From Micavibrio sp. (GTDB taxonomy: Bacteria; Pseudomonadota; Alphaproteobacteria; UBA9219), in assembly GCA_020718105.1 (NCBI GenBank), contig DYDA01000014.1:1-58754 (forward strand): 58,754 nt of DNA. Reading direction: 5' to 3'. Below, one piece after another: positions 16,821 to 24,585 of the stretch (position 1 is its first letter; each line of letters starts with the position of its first letter). The position numbers and the translations under genes are program-made. The notes below the pieces were generated by a model. The model saw only the letters and a program-made list of their open reading frames with translations. It was not told the origin of the DNA and did not search any database.

Positions 16821-17372
16821 ATGTTCAATTCTCTCGCCAATAAGCTCACCCTCTCGCGGATCGTGATGATCCCGTTGATCCTGCTTTTGCTTGTTCTGCC
16901 TTATGGCTGGGCGGCATGGGCGGCATGGTTTTTGTTCACGGTTGCGGGAGTCACGGACTTTCTGGATGGCTATATGGCGCGGCGCGATAATCAGGTTTCG
17001 CGCCTTGGTCAGTTCCTGGACCCCATTGCGGATAAACTTTTGGTTTCTGCCGTATTGTTGCTTTTGGTTTACAATCAAAAAATTGATGGGCTGACGGTTC
17101 TGCCCGCCGTGATTATTTTGTTGCGCGAGGTCGCGGTGTCAGGCCTGCGCGAGTATCTGGCGGGTCTTAGCGTTAGCGTTCCTGTCAGCCAATTGGCCAA
17201 ATGGAAAACGACGATCCAGCTTGTCGCGTTGGGCTTTCTTATTGTCGGCAGCGATAATGCGCCTCTTTGGATTCCCGCTACGTTGATCGGTGACATTCTT
17301 TTATGGATCGCCGGAGCCTTCACGGTCATCACGGGCTATGACTATTGGCGCGCCAGCCTCAAGCATTTTTAA
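16821..17372 (+). CDS. pgsA: CDP-diacylglycerol--glycerol-3-phosphate 3-phosphatidyltransferase
   Basis: Inner-membrane enzyme for the first committed step to phosphatidylglycerol and cardiolipin. The 183-residue protein has the CDP-alcohol phosphotransferase signature D-G-x2-A-R-x8-G-x3-D-x3-D, seen as DGYMARRDN, then RLGQFLDPIAD (about residues 49-71), and about four to five membrane spans. The start MFNSLANKLTLSR at 16821 is the family N-terminus; the frame continues upstream only because the repeat at 16708-16792 happens to be open. Confidence 0.93.
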   Translation: MFNSLANKLTLSRIVMIPLILLLLVLPYGWAAWAAWFLFTVAGVTDFLDGYMARRDNQVSRLGQFLDPIADKLLVSAVLLLLVYNQKIDGLTVLPAVIILLREVAVSGLREYLAGLSVSVPVSQLAKWKTTIQLVALGFLIVGSDNAPLWIPATLIGDILLWIAGAFTVITGYDYWRASLKHF

Positions 17373-17391
17373 GACGCTTGCGCTCCCCCCT

Positions 17392-18633
17392 TTACAGGCC
17401 TTTCTTGAAAGGGAAGGCGTGTGGAATAAAAAGAAAGCCTGCTGGCACAACAATCTGCTTCACGAACAAACCCAGCATAAGGCCGTTGACGCTCCCCACA
17501 ATCAAAGAAACATAGACGACAGGAATCGTGACAATCAAGTTTGTTACAGTAAAACTTAACAAACGACGCGAGCCTGCTTTGGCAAAGACATTGTGAGAGC
17601 AAAAAAACTCAAACGAAATGCCGCAAAGCAAAAGACCCGACAAGGCCACGGATAAAAAATCATAGCGATAAGCCTCGCCAAAAATAGAAGGCGACAGATA
17701 ATAAAAGGCGATGACATAAACAAGGGCCACCAAAGGCACGAGAGCAAAGGCATAAAAAGAGCGCTTCTTATCCTTTTGGCCTTTGGTGAAAAACAGGGTT
17801 CGATAGAAAAGGGGGATCATCGCATCGAAAAGACGTGAACCTTCCTGTGGAACCATGATCAAGAGGGAATAGCTGGCCAACGCCGCGGCGCCAACTTCAT
17901 GCCGCAGCCATAACTTATCAACCGAAAAAGCCGCCGTATAAGCAAGACCTGCCAGCGTCATGCTAAGCGCTGAATAAAGGGTGCGGCGCGTCGCCTCGCT
18001 CAACCATGAGTCTTTGAGATTCTTGTTTTTGTTAGTGCACGCGTTTCTTTCTCGCAGAGCCACGGGAAAAAAAACGATAAGCGTCGGGATAATGAGCGCC
18101 AGCAGATACGCAGGAAACAGAGCAATAGGCGCAAGCTTCATTCCATAAATAAAGCCCCAAAAAACGATAAGAAGAAGAAGGCTGAATAAGCGCGTGCGCA
18201 ATAAAAGATTCAAAGAAACATCACGGAGTCTCATCCCAATTAGATAGTTGCGATAGCCTGTTCCTGTTTCAAAAAAGGGCAGCAAAACGACCATAACGAA
18301 AAGAAAAAAGCGCAAAGAGGCGCTCAATCTATCCTCAAAAATCAAAAGGCCCGCAAGCAGCAGGCAAGAGCCGAAAAGGGCAAAGATGAATCTTAAGGTG
18401 AAAATGCGCAAAAGGCCGATGGCGCGATTCATATGACTGTTGCGAAGAATGATGGAGTCGTAGCCTGACAAAGAAAACGCCATCAAGAGAGGGAGCAATG
18501 TCATGGCGGTTCTAAGCTCACCATAGTCATCTTGTGATAAACATCTTGCGCCGCCGATGACAAAGAGCAAGCTGATCAACGCATTCAATCCATGGGCAAA
18601 GCCGTTTTTGAAAACGAGTTTTAAGCCGCGCAT
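17392..18633 (-). CDS. polysaccharide flippase-like membrane protein
   Basis: A 413-residue polytopic protein with about 12 hydrophobic spans and the N-terminal pattern of the Wzx/MATE-like flippase superfamily (F-x-N-G-F-A-H-G-L-N-A-L, then G-A-R-x-L-S-Q-D-D-Y-G-E). Such proteins move lipid-linked sugars across the inner membrane. The start at 18633 gives the usual first helix and overlaps the deacetylase gene by 13 bases; the frame reaching 18690 lies inside that gene. With the deacetylase, methyltransferase and divergent polymerase-like gene it forms a small surface-polysaccharide group. Confidence 0.75.
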   Translation of the reverse strand: MRGLKLVFKNGFAHGLNALISLLFVIGGARCLSQDDYGELRTAMTLLPLLMAFSLSGYDSIILRNSHMNRAIGLLRIFTLRFIFALFGSCLLLAGLLIFEDRLSASLRFFLFVMVVLLPFFETGTGYRNYLIGMRLRDVSLNLLLRTRLFSLLLLIVFWGFIYGMKLAPIALFPAYLLALIIPTLIVFFPVALRERNACTNKNKNLKDSWLSEATRRTLYSALSMTLAGLAYTAAFSVDKLWLRHEVGAAALASYSLLIMVPQEGSRLFDAMIPLFYRTLFFTKGQKDKKRSFYAFALVPLVALVYVIAFYYLSPSIFGEAYRYDFLSVALSGLLLCGISFEFFCSHNVFAKAGSRRLLSFTVTNLIVTIPVVYVSLIVGSVNGLMLGLFVKQIVVPAGFLFIPHAFPFKKGL

Positions 18634-19460
18634 GAGCCTTGCGCCTTTCCCTTGATAAAACGCATGGCGGCGGAAATTCTGTCGCCCCAACCTTCCACAT
18701 AAGCCTCAACCACAAAGGGCAGGCGAAGGCCTATGTTCGTGCGCTTAAGAAGCAAGGAGCCTTTGGAATCTTCTAAAAAACCTGAATCAGAAGTGAAGCC
18801 ATAGGCATAACCAGCGGTCTTTACATCTTGCGCGATCACAGAATCATAAAGGCCAAAGGGATAGGAAAAACAGCGCACTTTTAGGCCTAGTTTTTCTTCT
18901 AGCGCGGCGCGGTCTTGGGCTATAAGGGGCGGGCGATCCTCTGGCCTTGCGGTCAGCATGTTGGTGTGCCCTCGCCCATGCCCCCCTATTTCTGCCCCTT
19001 GCTTAGCCAAAGAGGCCAATTGGTCCCATGTCAAGGAAGACTCTTGCCATGTTTTGATGCGTTCTTGGCAATAACGCTTTGCCGCCACGTCATCCAATCC
19101 GACAAAATCAGAACTGACAAACAAAAGAGGCTTCACCCCATGCGCCGCAAAAAGCCGCGCTCCCGCCTCAAACCAAGAACGATAGCCATCATCAAAAGCC
19201 ACAATCACATTGATCTGCGTTAAAGATTTTTTGCCTTGCAGATAGTCATCAAAGGAAAGCAGATGATAACGCCGCGTCAAAGTTTGTAGAATGCGATCAA
19301 ACAGCGCCGCATCGTCAAGATGATGAAAAACAAGGACGCGTGTTTTGCCATGATCACGTGCGGCCAGTGACGGCATCACAGCGCGAGTTAAAAGGCATAA
19401 CGCGCCCGCCAGATAAGCGCGGATACGACTGCGGATCATGATAGAGCGATTGCCTGCCAT
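18621..19460 (-). CDS. polysaccharide deacetylase (NodB homology, CE4-like)
   Basis: A 279-residue protein with a short hydrophobic N-terminus (about residues 12-28, perhaps a membrane anchor) and the NodB fold. Motif 1 is VIVAFDDGY near 95, motif 2 H-G-x-x-H is represented by IGGHGRGHTNM near 160 (family: S/T-H-S-x-x-H), and FSYPFGLYD near 205 is the later family motif. It likely removes N-acetyl groups from a cell-surface glycan. ATG at 19439 is an alternative start. It lies 7 bases after the methyltransferase gene. Confidence 0.8.
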   Translation of the reverse strand: MAGNRSIMIRSRIRAYLAGALCLLTRAVMPSLAARDHGKTRVLVFHHLDDAALFDRILQTLTRRYHLLSFDDYLQGKKSLTQINVIVAFDDGYRSWFEAGARLFAAHGVKPLLFVSSDFVGLDDVAAKRYCQERIKTWQESSLTWDQLASLAKQGAEIGGHGRGHTNMLTARPEDRPPLIAQDRAALEEKLGLKVRCFSYPFGLYDSVIAQDVKTAGYAYGFTSDSGFLEDSKGSLLLKRTNIGLRLPFVVEAYVEGWGDRISAAMRFIKGKAQGSCAA

Positions 19461-19467
19461 AAAAAGC

Positions 19468-20160
19468 CTAAATCGGTTTCAGAAAATAACAGGCCTCGCC
19501 TCGCGTAAAGGAAAGGCCATGCTTTGCTGCTAAATGGCGCATGCGACGTTCGGTCAACCCAAAGCCCATATCGAAATAGCCAAGGCCAAGAAAACCGACA
19601 AGAATCGCGCCGTCCGGTTTGAGCATCGTGCGATAAGTATCCAGCATAACTTCGAAATGATGGCGACAACAAGCGTAACTGCTGATGTCGTTATCGACAA
19701 TGTAATCGAAACCTTTGCCCAACAAAGCGATGTCACCCGTGTATTTGTTGCTAAGGTGCGCTTGATACGCGCCGCCCAACGCTTGGGGCCATTGTTGCTG
19801 CGCGTAATCAAGCTCATCTTGAACAATGGTCACGCCGACAAAGCGGCTTACGCGATTCTTCAACAGACGATAAAGACTGGAATTGCCGATCCCCGCTTGA
19901 AAAACAGCCAAACCCTCTTTTTGCTCAAGCAAAAAAGCCTGAATGCGTTTTAAGTCTGCGGTCGTTCCCCGATTGATCCACGAACCATCCGAATAACGAA
20001 TAGAAGGTTGAGCCAAATCGTGGCAACGCTTGGGAAAGAAAATATAACGCAGCTCTAACCCGATATTATAAAGCCACAGAGGAACTTTACGCCTTATCTT
20101 GCCAACAATGATCTTGGTGGAAAAGCGTTTCTCACGGAAAGTTTGAAGCGTGTAGGACAT
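19468..20160 (-). CDS. SAM-dependent methyltransferase-like protein
   Basis: A 230-residue protein whose middle follows the class I methyltransferase order: a degenerate motif I (AVFQAGIGNSSLYRLL near residue 86), an acidic end to strand 2 (VTIVQDELDYAQQQW) and motif IV (FDYIVDNDISSYACC near 152), then MLKPDGAILVGF. Motif I lacks the usual E/D-x-G-x-G-x-G, so the cofactor site is unusual. Sitting before a deacetylase and a flippase, it may modify a glycan or a lipid carrier. Substrate unknown. Confidence 0.6.
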   Translation of the reverse strand: MSYTLQTFREKRFSTKIIVGKIRRKVPLWLYNIGLELRYIFFPKRCHDLAQPSIRYSDGSWINRGTTADLKRIQAFLLEQKEGLAVFQAGIGNSSLYRLLKNRVSRFVGVTIVQDELDYAQQQWPQALGGAYQAHLSNKYTGDIALLGKGFDYIVDNDISSYACCRHHFEVMLDTYRTMLKPDGAILVGFLGLGYFDMGFGLTERRMRHLAAKHGLSFTRGEACYFLKPI

Positions 20161-20364
20161 AGAAAAAAAAGACCCGTTCAGAAGCGGTTGAGAGGCTTAA
20201 GCATCATGCGATACTATTCGTCACAAAAAATCAGGGGGCGATTCGTGCCCACCTGTCAGGTTGATGCAAGAATATATATCAGTAACCTTGCCTTTAAGGC
20301 ATGGAAAATGTACATAAGAGGGCTCTTTGTGCTCCCCTTCTCGCTAAAATCTTCTTGAAAGAAA

Positions 20365-21429
20365 ATGAACGTATTGAAACACAAAACCTTTCTTGTTCAA
20401 AAGTGGAAAGAGATGCAGGAATCGGCAGGCGCTCTGGCTCTTGATCCTGCTTATCTGGTTCGTTCTATGGCTCTCTTGCTTCTGGCTTTTGCCGGATGGA
20501 ATCTTATTGCGTTTTATTTCATAAGAGAATCCGTTGAGCCTGTTGTCAGCGCCGTCCGTCTTTTGATTGAAGGCGTTTTTGTGTACGGCCTTTTCCGTTG
20601 GATTCCCAAAGCACCGCCATGGATTATGAAGGCCGTCCTTATTCTTTCCAGCCTTAGCAGTCTTGTCGTTTTCATCCAAATTCTTGAAGAAGCCAAAATT
20701 TTGCCGACAAATTTCCGCTGGATCATGACGGATTTTTGGCATCTTTATCCTGAAGCCAGCCGCAAAACAGGGCTGCTGAATAATTATCAGGTTTCATCCT
20801 TTCTTGGCTTTTTGGCTGTCGTTCTGCTTATCAATCGCAAAAAAACGACATCGGTGGCTCTTGCCGTTGTCAACGGATTTTCCGTCCTTTTTGGCGCGCG
20901 CACGCTTTTCCTGATCTGGCCTTTTTTACTCATGGTCAATAAGCGAGTTCTTATCGCCATGATTCTAACGCTCTCGGCCTTGTATATGTTGGGAACGCCT
21001 GAGCTGAAGAAGCTCCTTATTTATCATGTTGAGTTGCGTCTTGCCCCTGCTGTCCTTGTGGTTTCAACGGGCGATTTCAAGAAAGATTATTCCGCAAAGG
21101 ATACGTTGTTTCAATATAAAGCGCCTCAAGACATTCAAACCTTTTGGCTTGGCAATGGTCAGCCTCGTTATTCTGAAGGGGGCGGCTTTGATCCCGTTGC
21201 AAGCCGTTGGCTTTTACAATCGGGCCTTCCTTCTATGATTTTAGTGCTTGCCATTTCTTTTCTGGTGATTGCGAAAATTGCGGTGAAGAAAGGGCTGCAA
21301 AATAAAGTTTTTGCGGTGGCGCTTTTGTTGCTTATTGTTAAAGGGGAAACAATCACGTCAACATTGGGATTCCCTCTTCTTCTCCTTTATGGCTTTTCTC
21401 CTCCAGAAGAAGAGGAAGAAAAGGCTTAA
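20365..21429 (+). CDS. polytopic membrane protein, O-antigen polymerase-like
   Basis: A 354-residue inner-membrane protein with about nine or ten hydrophobic spans and a larger outside loop (about residues 215-280) that includes the text GNGQPRYSEGGGFDP. The layout, with a periplasmic loop before the last three spans, is that of Wzy/O-antigen ligase-like proteins, but sequence similarity is too low for certainty. The C-terminus ends in a run of glutamates. It is divergent from the polysaccharide genes at 17392-20160 and 21 bases upstream of ubiT in the same direction. Confidence 0.55.
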   Translation: MNVLKHKTFLVQKWKEMQESAGALALDPAYLVRSMALLLLAFAGWNLIAFYFIRESVEPVVSAVRLLIEGVFVYGLFRWIPKAPPWIMKAVLILSSLSSLVVFIQILEEAKILPTNFRWIMTDFWHLYPEASRKTGLLNNYQVSSFLGFLAVVLLINRKKTTSVALAVVNGFSVLFGARTLFLIWPFLLMVNKRVLIAMILTLSALYMLGTPELKKLLIYHVELRLAPAVLVVSTGDFKKDYSAKDTLFQYKAPQDIQTFWLGNGQPRYSEGGGFDPVASRWLLQSGLPSMILVLAISFLVIAKIAVKKGLQNKVFAVALLLLIVKGETITSTLGFPLLLLYGFSPPEEEEEKA

Positions 21430-21450
21430 AAAAACAGCTATGGTCTTTTG

Positions 21451-22002
21451 ATGCAAAAACGATTGTTTCCTTTAACCTTGGCTAAAATGGCGCTTACGGC
21501 GGCCCCGCCATCGGTTGTGGCGCGAGCAACGGAAATCGTTGTGCAGCGTATTCACAGACGTCATCCCAAGCTGTTCGCCAATCTTGCAAAGCTTAGCAAG
21601 GCCGTTGTTTTTTTTGAGCCGACGGACGCTGCGCCCTATCGTTTTGCTTTAACACTGGGGCAGGCGCCTGTGCGTTTTTTCGTTCTTGCTCCTCATGAAC
21701 AACAAGAGCAACCTGACGCCACGATTTCTGGCTCGTTGCAAGATTTAATCGCGATGCTAGAGGGGCGCGAGGATGGCGACACGCTCTTTTTCTCTCGCGC
21801 TATTCAGGTTGTTGGCGATACGTCCGTGATCGTGGGTCTTCGTAACACGCTGGATCGTGAGGAAATGGATCTTAGGGATGAGATACTGTCCCTCTTTGGT
21901 CCCTTCGCAAAACCGGCAGAGGCTTTTTTATCGCTGGCGGATACGTTTGGCATGCGCCTTTATGAACGGATAAAGACGATTCATGAAACCTCCCTATCTT
22001 GA
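21451..22002 (+). CDS. ubiT: UbiT, SCP2-domain accessory factor of O2-independent ubiquinone synthesis
   Basis: A small protein of about 183 residues with an SCP2 sterol-carrier-like domain, matched to UbiT (YhbT) by fold pattern and by direct linkage to ubiU and ubiV. In E. coli UbiT, UbiU and UbiV replace the oxygen-dependent hydroxylases; UbiT is thought to bind the lipid intermediates. Visible features are RFALTLGQAPVRFFVL near 60 and DATISGSLQDLIAMLEGRED near 90. The ATG at 21451 is preferred to a TTG three bases before. The stop overlaps ubiU by 20 bases. Confidence 0.85.
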   Translation: MQKRLFPLTLAKMALTAAPPSVVARATEIVVQRIHRRHPKLFANLAKLSKAVVFFEPTDAAPYRFALTLGQAPVRFFVLAPHEQQEQPDATISGSLQDLIAMLEGREDGDTLFFSRAIQVVGDTSVIVGLRNTLDREEMDLRDEILSLFGPFAKPAEAFLSLADTFGMRLYERIKTIHETSLS

Positions 22003-22981
22003 ACTGGTCTGCCCTGCGGGCACGCCTGCCGCGCTTCGCGCTGCCATCGATGCGGGGGCGGACACGGTCTATGTTGGGTTTCGCGACAGCACGAACGCGC
22101 GGAATTATCCAGGACTGAACTTCGATGTTGAGGAAATGGCCGAAGGCGCAACCTATGCTCATGAGCGCGGGCGTAAGCTGCTTGTCGCCATCAACACCTT
22201 TCCCCGCGCGGGCGAGGCAGAGCCATGGCATACGGCCATCGCCAATGCGGCGGCGATTGGTGCGGATGCGGTGATCATGGCCGATATCGGCCTTTTGGAT
22301 TATGCCTCGCGCAAACACCCAAACCTCAGGCGGCATTTATCGGTTCAGGCGGCGGCCTCAAACCCGCTTTCTATCGCCTTTTATCGTGACAATTTTGACA
22401 TTAAACGGGTCGTTTTGCCGCGTGTTTTGTCGGTCGAGGAAGTGGCCGCGATTATCGGTGAAATACGCATTGAAACAGAAGTGTTTTGCTTTGGCAGCGT
22501 TGGCACGATGTCCGAGGGCCGGTGCTTTTTGTCTTCGTATATGACGGGGCTATCGCCCAGCCATGATGGCGCTTGCGCCCCCGCCAGCCATGTCGCTTAT
22601 AAGGAAGAAGAGGGCGGCTGCCGCCTTGCCTGCCTTGGTGATGTCACGCTTAATCGTTTTGGCAAGGATGAGGCCGCATCCTATCCCACGCCTTGCAAAG
22701 GGCGCTATGTCACGATGGGGCAACCTTCGTATTTGTTCGAAGAGCCTGTAGGGTGGAACGTGATTGATATTCTCCCTCAGCTGAAAGCGGCGGGCGTCAC
22801 CGCGTTGAAGATTGAGGGCAGGCAACGCTCACGCGCCTATGTCACGCAGGTTGTCGGCACTTTTCGGCAAGTGCTGGACGCGCTGGCGCGTGGTGAGACG
22901 GACGTGGACACCGGCGCTTTGCATCAGCTTGCCGAAGGGGGCCGCCAAACCCTTGGCGCGTATCAAAAGGGGTGGCGATGA
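21983..22981 (+). CDS. ubiU: UbiU, U32-family component of O2-independent ubiquinone hydroxylase
   Basis: A peptidase-U32-family protein (332 aa) that with UbiV carries out oxygen-independent hydroxylations of the ubiquinone ring. It starts ELVCPAGTPAALRAAIDAGA and has the family DTVYVGFRD and SVQAAASNP blocks. E. coli UbiU binds a 4Fe-4S cluster through cysteines spaced C-X6-C-X16-C-X38-C. Here C181, C198 and C238 fit the last three, but the residue seven before C181 is G174. Other cysteines nearby (C169, C213, C217) might substitute. ATG 21983 lies inside the end of ubiT. Confidence 0.92.
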   Translation: MKPPYLELVCPAGTPAALRAAIDAGADTVYVGFRDSTNARNYPGLNFDVEEMAEGATYAHERGRKLLVAINTFPRAGEAEPWHTAIANAAAIGADAVIMADIGLLDYASRKHPNLRRHLSVQAAASNPLSIAFYRDNFDIKRVVLPRVLSVEEVAAIIGEIRIETEVFCFGSVGTMSEGRCFLSSYMTGLSPSHDGACAPASHVAYKEEEGGCRLACLGDVTLNRFGKDEAASYPTPCKGRYVTMGQPSYLFEEPVGWNVIDILPQLKAAGVTALKIEGRQRSRAYVTQVVGTFRQVLDALARGETDVDTGALHQLAEGGRQTLGAYQKGWR

Positions 22982-23008
22982 TGGGATATTTATCGATTCA
23001 TAGCCCCC

Positions 23009-23132
23009 CGTCATCGCGAGAAGGCTCGAAGAGCCGACGTGGCGATCCATCTCCAAAACTTTCCGCTATCGTCTTTGTTGCTTTTTGCAGGAGTTGGATT
23101 GCCACGCTCCCGTTGGTCGCTCGCAATGACGA
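23009..23132. repeat. family B palindromic repeat between ubiU and ubiV
   Basis: Starts CGTCATCGCGAGAAGGC and ends GCTCGCAATGAC, with GGCGATCC and GGATTGCC as inverted inner arms. It separates ubiU from ubiV, which are usually adjacent, by 175 bases. A second member of the same family lies in frame inside ubiV. Confidence 0.85.
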
Positions 23133-23156
23133 TATTTCTTGTTGGGATCAATTGTC

Positions 23157-24200
23157 ATGACCGCCTCTCTCACCCTTGGGCCGTTGCTTTACAATTGGCC
23201 GCCGGAAAAGAAGCGGGATTTTTATTTCCGCATCGCGGATGAAGCGCCTGTCGATTGCGTATATGTGGGCGAGGTCGTGTGCTCAAAGCGCGAGCCTTTT
23301 TTCAATCCTTATCATGATGAGGTGATTGAAAGGCTGGAAAAAGCAGGCAAGCAGGTTGTTCTTTCTACATTGGCGCTGCTCACTTTGCCGCGTGAGGTGG
23401 AGGCTTTGCGCGATAGGGTAGCGGAAAACCGCCTTGTTGAAGCCAACGATGTGTCGGCTCTTCAGGCCTTGGGAGGCAAGCCCTTTGTCGTCGGCCCTAT
23501 GATCAACGTGATGAACGAAGGCACCATGGCGGCCATGGCCGCCCACGGTGCGGTGCGTGTCGTTTTTGCGTCAGAGATGTCAGGCAAGGCGATCAGGACG
23601 TTGGCGAATTATTCGTCGTCATTGCGAGCAAGCGTATGCGAGCGCGGCAATCCAGTTAGCGCCACGTCTGTGGCGCATAAGACTCATGCGCCGCGTGGAC
23701 ACGCGGCGGCTGGATCGCCACGCTCCGCCTTTGGCTCCGCTCGCGATGACAATGGCGGAATTGAAACCGAAGTCCAAGTCTTTGGGCGGCAGTCTTTGGC
23801 GATTTCCATGCGATGCTATCACGCCCGCGCTCATGGCCGCGATAAGGATCATTGCCGCAGAGTATGCATAAACGATCCCGATGGCCTTGATGTCGATACC
23901 ATCACGGGGCAGCCCCTTTTGACCGTTAACGGCACGCAGACCCTCACGCATGGCTATGTCGTGTTGCTGGATGAAATGCGGGTTATGGCGGGGCAGGGTG
24001 TCACGCATTTCCGCCTTTCACCCCATGCTATGGATATGGTCAAGGTCGCGCAGTTGTATCGCGGCTTTTTAGAGGGGCGATTCGAATCGGAATTGGTTCT
24101 TAATGAGTTGAAGTCGCTTCATAAATCCCTTTCTGCAATCAATGGCTTTTATCATGGGCAAGAGGGAAAAAGGTTTGTTGTTCCGTCTCTAACAGACTGA
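23157..24200 (+). CDS. ubiV: UbiV, U32-family component of O2-independent ubiquinone hydroxylase
   Basis: Partner of UbiU. The 4Fe-4S cysteines of the family are all present: C in GEVVCSKR (residue 42) and C-X12-C-X3-C in MRCYHARAHGRDKDHCRRVC. The start at 23157 gives MTASLTLGPLLYNWP, the family N-terminus. Odd point: residues of about 154-198, between AIRTLANYSS and EVQVFGRQSLAISM, are encoded by a family B palindromic repeat, in frame, which lengthens the protein to 347 residues. The insert precedes the cysteine triplet, so it should sit on a surface loop if the protein works. No strong ribosome-binding site is seen. Confidence 0.9.
   Translation: MTASLTLGPLLYNWPPEKKRDFYFRIADEAPVDCVYVGEVVCSKREPFFNPYHDEVIERLEKAGKQVVLSTLALLTLPREVEALRDRVAENRLVEANDVSALQALGGKPFVVGPMINVMNEGTMAAMAAHGAVRVVFASEMSGKAIRTLANYSSSLRASVCERGNPVSATSVAHKTHAPRGHAAAGSPRSAFGSARDDNGGIETEVQVFGRQSLAISMRCYHARAHGRDKDHCRRVCINDPDGLDVDTITGQPLLTVNGTQTLTHGYVVLLDEMRVMAGQGVTHFRLSPHAMDMVKVAQLYRGFLEGRFESELVLNELKSLHKSLSAINGFYHGQEGKRFVVPSLTD
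23617..23750. repeat. family B palindromic repeat inside ubiV
   Basis: Begins CGTCATTGCGAGCAAGCG and ends CCGCTCGCGATGAC. Inner arms GCAATCCAG and CTGGATCGC are inverted, and GCCGCGTGGACACGCGGC forms a central hairpin. The ubiV frame is open throughout. Confidence 0.85.
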
Positions 24201-24464
24201 CAAGAAGCATTATTATAGCAAAAGAGGGGGGGCTCTTTCCCTTTTCAAAGGAAGAACGCTGCCGTGTTACCCCCAATTCCATCCCCAGAATTCGTCCCAT
24301 CCTTTGGCGTTGGTCGATTTATTTTTGGTGTCAAATATGCTATTAAGACTCCTCCCATTGATACGAACCCGTATTGATAGGCTGATAGGTTGAATCGTGT
24401 CAGAATCGTGGCGGTTTGGGGTTAATCTTTGGTCATCTCTTTTAACCAATCTTTTTGTTGGGGC

Positions 24465-24478
24465 TTGACATAGATCAA
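24465..24478 (+). promoter_or_regulatory. FNR/FnrL binding site of nrdD
   Basis: TTGACATAGATCAA is a perfect TTGA-N6-TCAA palindrome. Its centre (24471.5) is 41.5 bases before 24513. A TTAAAT at 24501-24506 would then occupy -12 to -7, the class II FNR-activated layout. This predicts induction of nrdD without oxygen. Confidence 0.8.
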
Positions 24479-24484
24479 TAGGTC

Positions 24485-24500
24485 ACACTACATTTTGTGT
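24485..24500 (+). promoter_or_regulatory. NrdR box 1 of nrdD
   Basis: ACACTACATTTTGTGT matches the NrdR consensus (ACACWATATWTTGTGT type) at about 14 of 16 bases. It lies between the FNR site and the presumed -10, where a bound repressor would block RNA polymerase. NrdR represses ribonucleotide reductase genes when dATP is high. Confidence 0.7.
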
Positions 24501-24516
24501 TTAAATGCTCTCACGC

Positions 24517-24532
24517 CACCTTCATCTTGTGG
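24517..24532 (+). promoter_or_regulatory. possible NrdR box 2 of nrdD
   Basis: CACCTTCATCTTGTGG matches the consensus at about 10 of 16 bases, strongest in the right half. It starts 32 bases after box 1, the three-helical-turn spacing typical of paired NrdR boxes. Weak on its own. Confidence 0.4.
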
Positions 24533-24585
24533 GCGCATACAAAATTACTAATTGACTTTAGCAAGAAGTCCTTGGGAGGAAATAC

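Larger units (their letters stand above)
24201..24585. other. ubiV-nrdD intergenic region with nrdD control sites
   Basis: The first part (to about 24440) holds nothing I can name beyond a weak AAAGAG/CTCTTT hairpin at about 24220-24238. The last part holds the FNR box, NrdR boxes and core promoter of nrdD, listed separately, then GGGAGGAAATAC before the start. Confidence 0.6.
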
